Assembly: GCA_945861895.1 (NCBI GenBank)
Contig: CAMAWF010000008.1
Coordinates: forward strand, 1-64,000
Reading direction: 5' to 3'
Source of the DNA: Rhizobium sp. Q54
GTDB lineage: Bacteria; Pseudomonadota; Alphaproteobacteria; Rhizobiales; Xanthobacteraceae
DNA length: 64,000 bases
The position numbers were made by a program, and so were the translations under genes. The notes beneath the pieces were generated by a model that was not told the origin of the DNA, made no database searches, and saw nothing but the letters and a program-made list of their open reading frames with translations. Of the stretch, positions 56,361-64,000 are shown in pieces. How positions within the stretch are numbered: position 1 is the first letter of the stretch; every line of letters begins with the position of its first letter.

Positions 56361-56983
56361 AGCTGCGCCTTGATGCGCTCCGGCGCTTCGCGGTCGTAGG
56401 TCTCGCCGCCGAGTTTTCCGCCGCTGAGTTCTGCGATGATTGTGCCGGTGCTCGGCAGGCTCTTGCGGTCGACCTGATGCGCGGGATCCCACAGCTTGGA
56501 GCGCACCACCGCCTTCGAGCAGTGGAAATAAATGCTCTCGATGGTGACGATCAGCACGCCGCGCGCCGGTTTTCCGTTGACTGCGAAGCTCTCGCGCAAT
56601 TCCTGATCGACCGAGAGCACGGCGCGGCCGTTCACGCGCAGCGTCTCGCCGACGCCGGGGATGAGAAACAGCAATGCGATACGCGGATCGCGCACGAGAT
56701 TGTGGAAGCTGTCGGTGCGGTTGTTGCCGGGCCGGTCGGGGATCGCCAGCGTCCTTTCGTCGACGATGCGCACGAAGCCGGCGGCATCGCCCTTCGGCGA
56801 GCAGTCGAGACCTTCCGGGCCGCTGGTGGCGACCACGACGAACGGCGCGGCCTCGATCAGGCGGCGGTAGCCTTCGTTAATGTGGTCGATTTCCTTCACC
56901 ACCGGGCCGACGCCGGCCTTCGGCTTGGGATAAAGCGCTTCAAGCGCCTCGGTGGTGGTCACCAGATTCCGGTCCGTCTGCAT
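56354..56983 (-). CDS. Pyridoxamine 5'-phosphate oxidase family (FMN-binding) protein
   Basis: PFVVVATSGPEGLDCSPKGDAAGFVRIVDERTLAIPDRPGNNRTDSFHNL. Confidence 0.88.
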   Translation of the reverse strand: MQTDRNLVTTTEALEALYPKPKAGVGPVVKEIDHINEGYRRLIEAAPFVVVATSGPEGLDCSPKGDAAGFVRIVDERTLAIPDRPGNNRTDSFHNLVRDPRIALLFLIPGVGETLRVNGRAVLSVDQELRESFAVNGKPARGVLIVTIESIYFHCSKAVVRSKLWDPAHQVDRKSLPSTGTIIAELSGGKLGGETYDREAPERIKAQLY

Positions 56984-57001
56984 CGAGCAATCCCCTTGTC
57001 A

Positions 57002-58216
57002 TCAGGCCGCCAATAGCTGCCGGCCGTCATGCCCGCCGACAATCACGTCTAGCATAATTCCGGGCTCGGCGGGAACCGCCAGCCGCACGCAAGTGAACTG
57101 CTCGGTGCGCCCGATGCCGCCGCGTTCCGTGAGCACGCGCCGCGTCGCGCCGATTTCATCGTCGAGATGCCGGCGCAGGGCGGCATCGCCTTTGTCGCGC
57201 AACCGCCGTGCGCGCTGCTTGATGGTGCCGCCGTCGAGCTGCGGCATGCGCGCGGCAGGCGTGCCGGGGCGCGGCGAAAACGGAAACACATGCAAATGCG
57301 TGAGGCCGCATGCGTCGACCAGGTCGAGCGAATGTTCGAACATCGCCTCGGTTTCGGTCGGGAAGCCGGCGATAATGTCGCCGCCGAAAATCACATCCGG
57401 ACGCAGCCGGCGCACGCGCTCGCAGAATGCAATCGCATCGGCGCGCGAATGGCGGCGCTTCATGCGCTTGAGGATCATGTCGTCGCCGGATTGCAACGAC
57501 AAATGCAAATGCGGCATCAGCCGGGGTTCGTTGGCGAGCGCATCGTAAAGATCGTCGTCAGCTTCGACCGAGTCGATCGAGGACAGCCGCAAGCGCTCCA
57601 GCGCGGGTACATTTTTGAGGATTTCCTTCACCAGCGCGCCCAACCCGGGCACGGCATAGCTGGTGATGTCGACGCCGGTGAGCACGATTTCGCGGTAGCC
57701 GTTTTCAACGAGCCGGCGCGCCTGCGCGACGACTTCCGACACCGGCAGCGAACGGGAATTCCCGCGCCCATAGGGGATGATGCAGAACGTGCAGCGGTGG
57801 TCGCAGCCGTTTTGCACTTGCAGGAAGCCGCGCGCGTGATCCTTCACGCCGTCGATCGGATGCGCCGTCAGCCGCGTCACCTGCATGATGTCGCCGACGG
57901 ATATTTTTTCAGTCGCGCGCAAGGCATCGGCGATAAGTTTTTCTTCGTTGCCGAGAACGCTATCCACCTCCGGCATCGCGGCAAAAGTCGCGGGCTCGGT
58001 CTGCGCCGCGCAGCCGGTGACGACGAGACGCGCATCCGGCCGCGCACGTTTGAGCTTGCGAATCGATTGCTTTGCCTTGTTCACGGCTTCGGCCGTCACC
58101 GCGCAGGTGTTGACGATGACGGCATCGGACAGTCCCGCGGCCGCGGCTTTTTGCCGGATCACTTCCGACTCATACAGATTGAGCCGGCAGCCGAAGGTAA
58201 CGACATCGACGCTCAT
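57002..58216 (-). CDS. mtaB: tRNA t6A37 methylthiotransferase MtaB
   Basis: [37 protein letters not shown]; radical SAM. Confidence 0.95.
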   Translation of the reverse strand: MSVDVVTFGCRLNLYESEVIRQKAAAAGLSDAVIVNTCAVTAEAVNKAKQSIRKLKRARPDARLVVTGCAAQTEPATFAAMPEVDSVLGNEEKLIADALRATEKISVGDIMQVTRLTAHPIDGVKDHARGFLQVQNGCDHRCTFCIIPYGRGNSRSLPVSEVVAQARRLVENGYREIVLTGVDITSYAVPGLGALVKEILKNVPALERLRLSSIDSVEADDDLYDALANEPRLMPHLHLSLQSGDDMILKRMKRRHSRADAIAFCERVRRLRPDVIFGGDIIAGFPTETEAMFEHSLDLVDACGLTHLHVFPFSPRPGTPAARMPQLDGGTIKQRARRLRDKGDAALRRHLDDEIGATRRVLTERGGIGRTEQFTCVRLAVPAEPGIMLDVIVGGHDGRQLLAA

Positions 58217-59091
58217 TGCGCCGCGCCTTGCGCCGCAAACAGCGCAGGATCGAAACGGCCTTCGGATTCAAACTCCACCGGCCCGGTCATCAGCACATGA
58301 TCGTCGCTTGCGCGCCATTCGACCTGCAAATCGCCGCCCGGCAGCGTGACCGTCACCTTGCGCTCGGCGCGCTTGTAACGCGCCGCCGCCACGACCGCGG
58401 CGCAGGCGGCCGAACCGCAGGCTTTGGTCAAGCCGGCGCCGCGCTCCCAGGTGCGGATGATAATATGTTCGCGCGTCTTGATATGCGCGAGCGTGATATT
58501 GGCGCGCTCGGGAAAGATCGGATGGTTTTCCAACAGCGGGCCGAAGCGCGCGAGGTCGTAGGCTTCCACGTCGTCCACCCAGAAGATCGCGTGCGGATTG
58601 CCCATGCTCACCACCGAAGGCGAATGCAGCACCGGCTTGTCGATCGGACCGATTTGCAATTCGATGACACGGGTGTCGCGGAATTCCTCGGCCAGCGGAA
58701 TCTCGTCCCACTTGAAGCGTGGCTTTCCCATGTCGACTGTGAAGCGGCCGTCGGCGCCCTTCCAGCAGGAAATCAGCCCGGCCTTGGTTTCGAAGCGCAT
58801 CTTGTCGGCGCCGGTTTCCTGCGCGATGAGCGAGGCAATGCAGCGCATGCCGTTGCCGCAGGCGCCGGCTTCCGAGCCGTCATTGTTGTAGATGCGCACG
58901 AAAGCGGCGGTGCCCGGCGTGCGCGGCGCGTAAAGCGCCATCAACTGATCGTATGGCGCGCCCTTCGGTCCGGCGGCGGCGCGCGCTTCCTCGGCGCTGA
59001 TCGCGACCGCCTTGCCGCGAAAATCCACTACCACGATCTCGTTGCCGAGACCGTTCATCTTGACGAAAGCGTGGTTGGCGAGCGCGCTCAT
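58213..59091 (-). CDS. dapF: Diaminopimelate epimerase
   Basis: [46 protein letters not shown]. Confidence 0.97.
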   Translation of the reverse strand: MSALANHAFVKMNGLGNEIVVVDFRGKAVAISAEEARAAAGPKGAPYDQLMALYAPRTPGTAAFVRIYNNDGSEAGACGNGMRCIASLIAQETGADKMRFETKAGLISCWKGADGRFTVDMGKPRFKWDEIPLAEEFRDTRVIELQIGPIDKPVLHSPSVVSMGNPHAIFWVDDVEAYDLARFGPLLENHPIFPERANITLAHIKTREHIIIRTWERGAGLTKACGSAACAAVVAAARYKRAERKVTVTLPGGDLQVEWRASDDHVLMTGPVEFESEGRFDPALFAAQGAAQ

Positions 59092-59210
59092 GGTCCGGCC
59101 CGGTATCGACCCGGTTTATATGGTGAAACGGCGACCGATGGCCAGTGGCGTGCTAACATTGCGCTTGGGGCGAATCGCCAAGAGCGCCGCATTTGAGCGG
59201 GAGAGCTTTC

Positions 59211-59798
59211 ATGTCATGCACTCGGCTGGCGGCATCGATTTTTCTCGCAGCGGCGCTGCTTTTGGCCGTGCCGCCGGTGCTTGCACAAAATCCCCCGGCC
59301 GCAACTCCCGCGCCGGCGGAACCGGCGCAGCCTGTCGATCCGTTCGGCGAAGAGGTGACGCTGCCGGAAAGGACAATCGTCTATCTCAAGGGACATGGCA
59401 CCTGGGATTCCGCCTTCGAGACACTGGTCGAATCCTTCAAGTCGCTCAACCAGTATCTCGACAAGCAGGGCATTACGCCGACCGGCCCGGCCATGACGAT
59501 CTACACCGAGACCGACGACACCGGCTTTAATTTCCAGGTCGCGCTGCCGATTGCCGAAGCGCCGAAAAATCCGCCGCGCGGCGACATCGCCATCGGCAAG
59601 TCGCCCTCCGGCAAGGCGTTCAAATTCGTGCATCGCGGGTCCTATGACGCGATGGACACCGCCTACGAGGCGATCACCAATTTCCTCGACGAGAAGCGGC
59701 TTGAGGCCAAGGATCTGTTCATCGAGGAATATATCGCCGATCCGCTGAAGACCTCCGCGGACAAGCTCATCGTCAACGTCTATGTGCCGACCAAGTGA
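59211..59798 (+). CDS. Secreted GyrI-like/AraC effector-binding-fold protein
   Basis: Signal peptide MSCTRLAASIFLAAALLLAVPPVLAQ; GKAFKFVHRGSYDAMDTAYEAITNFLDEKRL. Confidence 0.75.
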   Translation: MSCTRLAASIFLAAALLLAVPPVLAQNPPAATPAPAEPAQPVDPFGEEVTLPERTIVYLKGHGTWDSAFETLVESFKSLNQYLDKQGITPTGPAMTIYTETDDTGFNFQVALPIAEAPKNPPRGDIAIGKSPSGKAFKFVHRGSYDAMDTAYEAITNFLDEKRLEAKDLFIEEYIADPLKTSADKLIVNVYVPTK

Positions 59799-59970
59799 AC
59801 CCGACGCGGGACCGGGTTGCCTTGACTTGAACACCCCCCGCCCCTAGTTTCCGCCCGCACACGCCAAGAGACGTGATTACTGAGCCGCCGCCCGGTCCTT
59901 TCAGAGGCCGGAGGTCCCCGCCCGACAGCGCAATGCGCCCTCGGGCGCGAAATTGTTTGTTGGGTCAACG

Positions 59971-61512
59971 ATGTTCGATAGCCTGTCGGAAAAACTCGGC
60001 GGCATTCTCGACCGCATCACACGGCGCGGCGCACTCGCCGAAGCCGACGTCGACGCCGCGCTGCGCGAGGTCCGCCGTGCGCTGCTGGAGGCCGACGTTG
60101 CGCTCGACGTGGTGCGCGTATTTATCGAGCGCGTAAAACAGGGCGCCGTCGGCGTAGAAGTGGTCAAGTCGGTGACGCCCGGCCAGATGGTCGTCAAGCT
60201 GGTGCACGATCAGCTGATCGAAACATTGGGCGCGCAAAGCCAGGCGATCGATCTCAACGCGCCGGCGCCTGTTGCGATCATGCTGGTCGGCCTGCAAGGC
60301 TCCGGCAAGACCACCACCGCCGCCAAGCTCGCCAAGCGGCTGACCGAGCGGCAAAAGCGCAAGACCTTGATGGCCTCGCTCGACGTGCGCCGGCCGGCGG
60401 CGATGGAACAGCTCGCCGTGCTCGGCCGCGACACCGGCATCGATACGCTGCCCGTGGTCGAGGGCCAGCAGCCGGTGCAGATCGCCAAGCGCGCGCTCGA
60501 AGCCGGGCGCCTCGGCGGCTACGACGTGGTGCTGCTCGATACCGCGGGGCGCACCACGCTCGACGAGGCGATGATGGTGGAAGCGGCGGACGTGAAGAAA
60601 GCCGCCAATCCGCACGAAATTTTGCTGGTCGCCGATGCACTGACCGGACAAGACGCGGTCAATCTCGCTCGCGCGTTCGACCAGCGCGTGGGGCTCACCG
60701 GCATCGTGCTCACGCGCGTCGACGGCGACGGCCGCGGCGGGGCAGCGCTTTCCATGCGCGCGGTCACAGGCAAGCCGATCAAGCTCATCGGCACCGGCGA
60801 AAAGATGGACGCGCTGGAAGAGTTCGATCCCGCGCGCATCGCCGGCCGCATCCTCGGCATGGGCGACATCGTCGCGCTGGTGGAAAAAGCCGCGGCGAAC
60901 ATCGACGCGGAAAAAGCCGCCCGCGTCGCCGAGCGCATGCGTAAGGGCGCGTTCGATCTGTCCGACCTGCGCGAGCAGCTCACGCAGATGACCAACATGG
61001 GCGGCATTGCGGGGCTGATGGGCATGATGCCCGGCATCGCCAAGATGAAAAATCAACTCGCGGCCGCCAATCTCGACGAAAAGGTCTTGAAGCGGCAGAT
61101 GGCGATCATCGATTCGATGACGCCGAAGGAGCGCCGCAACCCTGACGTCCTCAAAGCCAGCCGCAAGAAACGCATCGCCGCCGGCTCCGGCACCACGCCG
61201 GAGGCGATCAACAAGCTGCTCAAGATGCACCGCGGCATGGCCGACATGATGAAAGCAATGGGCGGCGCCAAGCGCGGCCCGATGGCCGGGCTGGCGCAGG
61301 CGATGGGCATGGGTTCGGGCATGCCGAGCCCGGAAGACATGAAAAAGCTCGCCGAAAAAATGCCGGGCGGATTGCCGCCAAATCTGCCGGGCGGAATGTC
61401 CGGCCTGCCACCGAAATTTCCCGGAACGCCGGGCGGCCTTCCCGGTCTCGGCGGAAAAATACCAGGCCTCGGCGGGATGCCGGGGTTTCCAGGCTTGGGA
61501 AAAAAGAAATGA
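59971..61512 (+). CDS. ffh: Signal recognition particle protein Ffh with Gly/Pro/Leu-rich C-terminal tail
   Basis: MFDSLSEKLGGILDRITRRGALAEADVDAALREVRRALLEADVAL; GLQGSGKTTTAAKLA. Confidence 0.98.
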   Translation: MFDSLSEKLGGILDRITRRGALAEADVDAALREVRRALLEADVALDVVRVFIERVKQGAVGVEVVKSVTPGQMVVKLVHDQLIETLGAQSQAIDLNAPAPVAIMLVGLQGSGKTTTAAKLAKRLTERQKRKTLMASLDVRRPAAMEQLAVLGRDTGIDTLPVVEGQQPVQIAKRALEAGRLGGYDVVLLDTAGRTTLDEAMMVEAADVKKAANPHEILLVADALTGQDAVNLARAFDQRVGLTGIVLTRVDGDGRGGAALSMRAVTGKPIKLIGTGEKMDALEEFDPARIAGRILGMGDIVALVEKAAANIDAEKAARVAERMRKGAFDLSDLREQLTQMTNMGGIAGLMGMMPGIAKMKNQLAAANLDEKVLKRQMAIIDSMTPKERRNPDVLKASRKKRIAAGSGTTPEAINKLLKMHRGMADMMKAMGGAKRGPMAGLAQAMGMGSGMPSPEDMKKLAEKMPGGLPPNLPGGMSGLPPKFPGTPGGLPGLGGKIPGLGGMPGFPGLGKKK

Positions 61513-61546
61513 AACAGTTCAACCATTCAGTGCGAAAGGAAAATGA

Positions 61547-61960
61547 ATGTCCCTGAAAATCCGCATGGCCCGCGCCGGCACCAAGAAGCGGCCGTTCTAT
61601 CACATCGTCGTCGCCGACTCGCGTTCGCCGCGCGACGGCCGTTTCATCGAGCGCATCGGCTATTTCAATCCGCTGCTGCCGAAGGAAAAGACCGGGCGGC
61701 TCAAGCTCGACCTCGACAAGGTCAAAGCCTGGATGGCGAAGGGCGCAACGCCATCGGACCGCATCATGCGTTTCCTTGACGCCGCCGGCGTGATGAAGCG
61801 CCCGAAGCGCAACAATCCGGAAAAGGCGGTGCCGCGCAAGGAACGCAAGGCCAAGGCCGAAGAAGCTGCGAAGGCCGCCGACGCCGCCAAGAGCGCTCCC
61901 GCGCCGGCCGCAAAGCCCGCCGCTGCACCGGCCGAACCGCCGGCTCCGGCGGCGAGCTGA
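61547..61960 (+). CDS. rpsP: 30S ribosomal protein S16 with Ala/Lys/Pro-rich extension
   Basis: [43 protein letters not shown]. Confidence 0.98.
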   Translation: MSLKIRMARAGTKKRPFYHIVVADSRSPRDGRFIERIGYFNPLLPKEKTGRLKLDLDKVKAWMAKGATPSDRIMRFLDAAGVMKRPKRNNPEKAVPRKERKAKAEEAAKAADAAKSAPAPAAKPAAAPAEPPAPAAS

Positions 61961-61980
61961 TGCGCGCGGTGTAGGCCGCC

Positions 61981-62499
61981 GTGGCCACGCGCATTTGCGT
62001 CGCGCAAATAGGCGCCGCGCATGGCCTGCGCGGCGAGGTGCGCTTGCGGCCGTTCACGCAAGATCCGATGGCGGTCGCACGCTACGGTCCGCTCGAGAGC
62101 GAAGACGGCAAGCGCAGCTTCAAGATCGCGGCGCTGCGCGCAGGCAAGGATCATCTGGTGGCGCGGCTCGCCGGCATCGAGGATCGCGATGCCGCGCGCG
62201 CGCTGACCAACATCAAGCTCTACGTGCCGCGCGAGCGGCTGCCGCCGGTCGAGGACGCCGATACGTTTTATCACGCCGACCTCATCGGCCTTAGCGCAGT
62301 CACGCAAGACGGCACTGCGCTCGGCAGCGTGCTGGCGGTTCATAATTTCGGCGCCGGCGACTTGATCGAGATTGCGCCCGATGCCGGCGGCGAGACGCTG
62401 ATGCTGCCGTTTACCGATACGACCGTGCCGGAAATTGACCTCAAGACGCGGCGCATCGTCGTCGTGCCGCCGGCCGAGAGCGAGGCGGAAGAAAAATGA
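61981..62499 (+). CDS. rimM: 16S rRNA processing protein RimM (GTG start)
   Basis: VAQIGAAHGLRGEVRLRPFTQDP; PRRIVVVPP-type C-terminal PRC barrel. Confidence 0.95.
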   Translation: MATRICVAQIGAAHGLRGEVRLRPFTQDPMAVARYGPLESEDGKRSFKIAALRAGKDHLVARLAGIEDRDAARALTNIKLYVPRERLPPVEDADTFYHADLIGLSAVTQDGTALGSVLAVHNFGAGDLIEIAPDAGGETLMLPFTDTTVPEIDLKTRRIVVVPPAESEAEEK

Positions 62500-62529
62500 T
62501 CGTCGGGCGCGTAACACAACTTCCGCTCA

Positions 62530-62602
62530 TTCCCGCGCAAGCGGGAATCCAGATTCGTGGACTTCGAAATGATGACTCCTGGGTCTCCGCGAAAGCGGGG
62601 AC
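62530..62602. repeat. Palindromic repeat, family D (TTCCCGC-GCAA-GCGGGAA plus GTCTCCGC-GAAA-GCGGGGAC) between rimM and trmD
   Basis: Two adjacent hairpins read directly. Confidence 0.8.
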
Positions 62603-62614
62603 GAACGGAGAGGT

Positions 62615-63313
62615 ATGATGTGGCATGCCAGCGTGCTGACGATTTTCCCGGACATGTTTCCGGGACCGTTGGGCCTGAGCCTCGCCGGCAAGGCGCTCGC
62701 CGCTAAAATCTGGGCGCTCGACGCCATCGATATCCGCGCGCACGCCGCCGGCAAACACCGCACCGTCGACGACACCCCGGCCGGCGGCGGACCCGGCATG
62801 GTGATGAAGACCGACGTATTGGCGCGCGCACTCGACGCGATCCCGCCGGACGGACGCCCGCGCCTCGCGATGAGCGCGCGCGGCACGCGGCTGACGCAAA
62901 GCCGGATCGCGGCGCTGGCGGGCGGACCCGGCGCCGTCATCTTGTGCGGGCGCTTCGAGGGCATCGACGAGCGGCTGATCGCGGCGCGCCAACTGGAAGA
63001 GATTTCCATCGGCGATTTTGTGCTCTCCGGCGGCGAAATCGCCGCCCTGGCGCTGCTCGATGCCTGTGTGCGTCTGCTTCCCGGCGTCATGGGCAAGGAG
63101 GCCTCCGGCGCCGAGGAAAGCTTCGCCGCGGGGCTGCTGGAATATCCGCAATACACCAAGCCCCCGCTTTGGGAGGGCCAGCCGATCCCGGAGGTGCTGC
63201 TTTCGGGCGACCACGGCAAAATCGCGCAATGGCGCCGGGCGGAGGCCGAACGGCTGACGCGCGAACGCCGGCCGGACCTTTGGGCGGCTTACTTGGCCCG
63301 GAAAAAGCCTTAG
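62615..63313 (+). CDS. trmD: tRNA (guanine37-N1)-methyltransferase
   Basis: [51 protein letters not shown]. Confidence 0.97.
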   Translation: MMWHASVLTIFPDMFPGPLGLSLAGKALAAKIWALDAIDIRAHAAGKHRTVDDTPAGGGPGMVMKTDVLARALDAIPPDGRPRLAMSARGTRLTQSRIAALAGGPGAVILCGRFEGIDERLIAARQLEEISIGDFVLSGGEIAALALLDACVRLLPGVMGKEASGAEESFAAGLLEYPQYTKPPLWEGQPIPEVLLSGDHGKIAQWRRAEAERLTRERRPDLWAAYLARKKP

Positions 63314-63418
63314 CCTGACAGGGTGACAAGCCGGAGACTTTGTCGTAGAAGCTCGCCAACCCATTCAGACCCGACAGGACCGCGCGCCTGATGACGGCGC
63401 TGCCGACGGAGAATTGCC

Positions 63419-63895
63419 ATGAACCTGATCCAAGAACTCGACAAAGAGCAGCTCACCAAGCTGTCCGCCGGCAAGGAGATTCCCGACTTCTCGCCGGGCG
63501 ACACCGTGCTGGTCAACGTCAAGGTGGTCGAGGGCGACAAAAGCCGCGTGCAGGCTTACGAGGGCGTATGCATCGGCCGTTCCGGCAGCGGACTGCACGA
63601 AAACTTCACGGTGCGGAAGATTTCCTACGGCGAGGGCGTGGAGCGCGTCTTCCCGCTGTATTCGCCAATGATCGACTCGATCACGCTGGTGCGCCGCGGC
63701 AAGGTGCGCCGCGCCAAGCTGTATTACCTGCGCGGACTGCGCGGCAAATCGGCACGCATCACGGAGAAGCAGGACCACCACGGCAATGAGGGCGAAGCGC
63801 CGGCAGCGAAGAAGGCCGCTTCCAATCCGGCGCCGAAGGCCAAGCCGGCTGCGGTAAAGCCTGCGGCCACCCCCAAGAAAGCGGCGAAAAAGTAA
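63419..63895 (+). CDS. rplS: 50S ribosomal protein L19 with Ala/Lys/Pro-rich extension
   Basis: [46 protein letters not shown]. Confidence 0.98.
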   Translation: MNLIQELDKEQLTKLSAGKEIPDFSPGDTVLVNVKVVEGDKSRVQAYEGVCIGRSGSGLHENFTVRKISYGEGVERVFPLYSPMIDSITLVRRGKVRRAKLYYLRGLRGKSARITEKQDHHGNEGEAPAAKKAASNPAPKAKPAAVKPAATPKKAAKK

Positions 63896-63923
63896 CTCCG
63901 GCCGTTATTCGGGAACGCATTAG

Positions 63924-63948
63924 GGGGTCGCCGTTGCGGCCCCTTTTT
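63924..63948 (+). terminator. Rho-independent terminator after rplS
   Basis: GGGGTCGC-CGTT-GCGGCCCC-TTTTT. Confidence 0.85.
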
Positions 63949-64000
63949 CTTGGCCCCGGCCGGCGCTACATATCCGGCGTGGCTTGGCCGATCGAGCCTG

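Noticed and set aside
59798-59971. SRP RNA or other ncRNA next to ffh
   Set aside because: No GGTCAGGTCCGGAAGGAAGCAGCC-like core found in the gap.

Overview
This 64 kb window is a GC-rich alphaproteobacterial chromosome segment. Gene content and order resemble Rhizobiales (Bradyrhizobium/Xanthobacteraceae-like), judged from recognition only, with no database search. Most of it is core genome: a KdpDE-like two-component pair, rplU-rpmA-GNAT-obgE-proB, proA-nadD-rsfS-rlmH-M23 peptidase-S41 peptidase-divergent polysaccharide deacetylase-rppH, atpHAGDC, priA, xerC, an SDR-lpd-sucB-sucA-sucD-sucC-mdh block, zapE, tesA/ybbAP-like genes, a BAX-inhibitor family protein, acnA, ccmABCDG, ftsY, mtaB-dapF, and ffh-rpsP-rimM-trmD-rplS. 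Several small accessory insertions stand out. (1) A DUF559 endonuclease-like gene sits between sucD and sucC. It is bounded by ~50-bp terminal inverted repeats, each made of two palindromes, one of which differs by compensatory changes. A short, nuclease-less relative of the repeat pair lies between ftsY and a pseudouridine synthase gene. (2) A ~3.5 kb lower-GC GntR/FAD-monooxygenase/Bug-SBP island is flanked by a 36-bp direct repeat of the 3' end of thpR, and both copies encode YVVEATYPLAA-stop. (3) A low-GC PD-(D/E)XK-like ORF is slotted in frame-tight between sucB and lpd. (4) An orphan plus-strand terminator is preceded by a predicted three-way-junction RNA with no matching CDS. (5) Several families of palindromic intergenic repeats occur, including a composite pair inside the atp operon. 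No CRISPR array, rRNA or tRNA was found.
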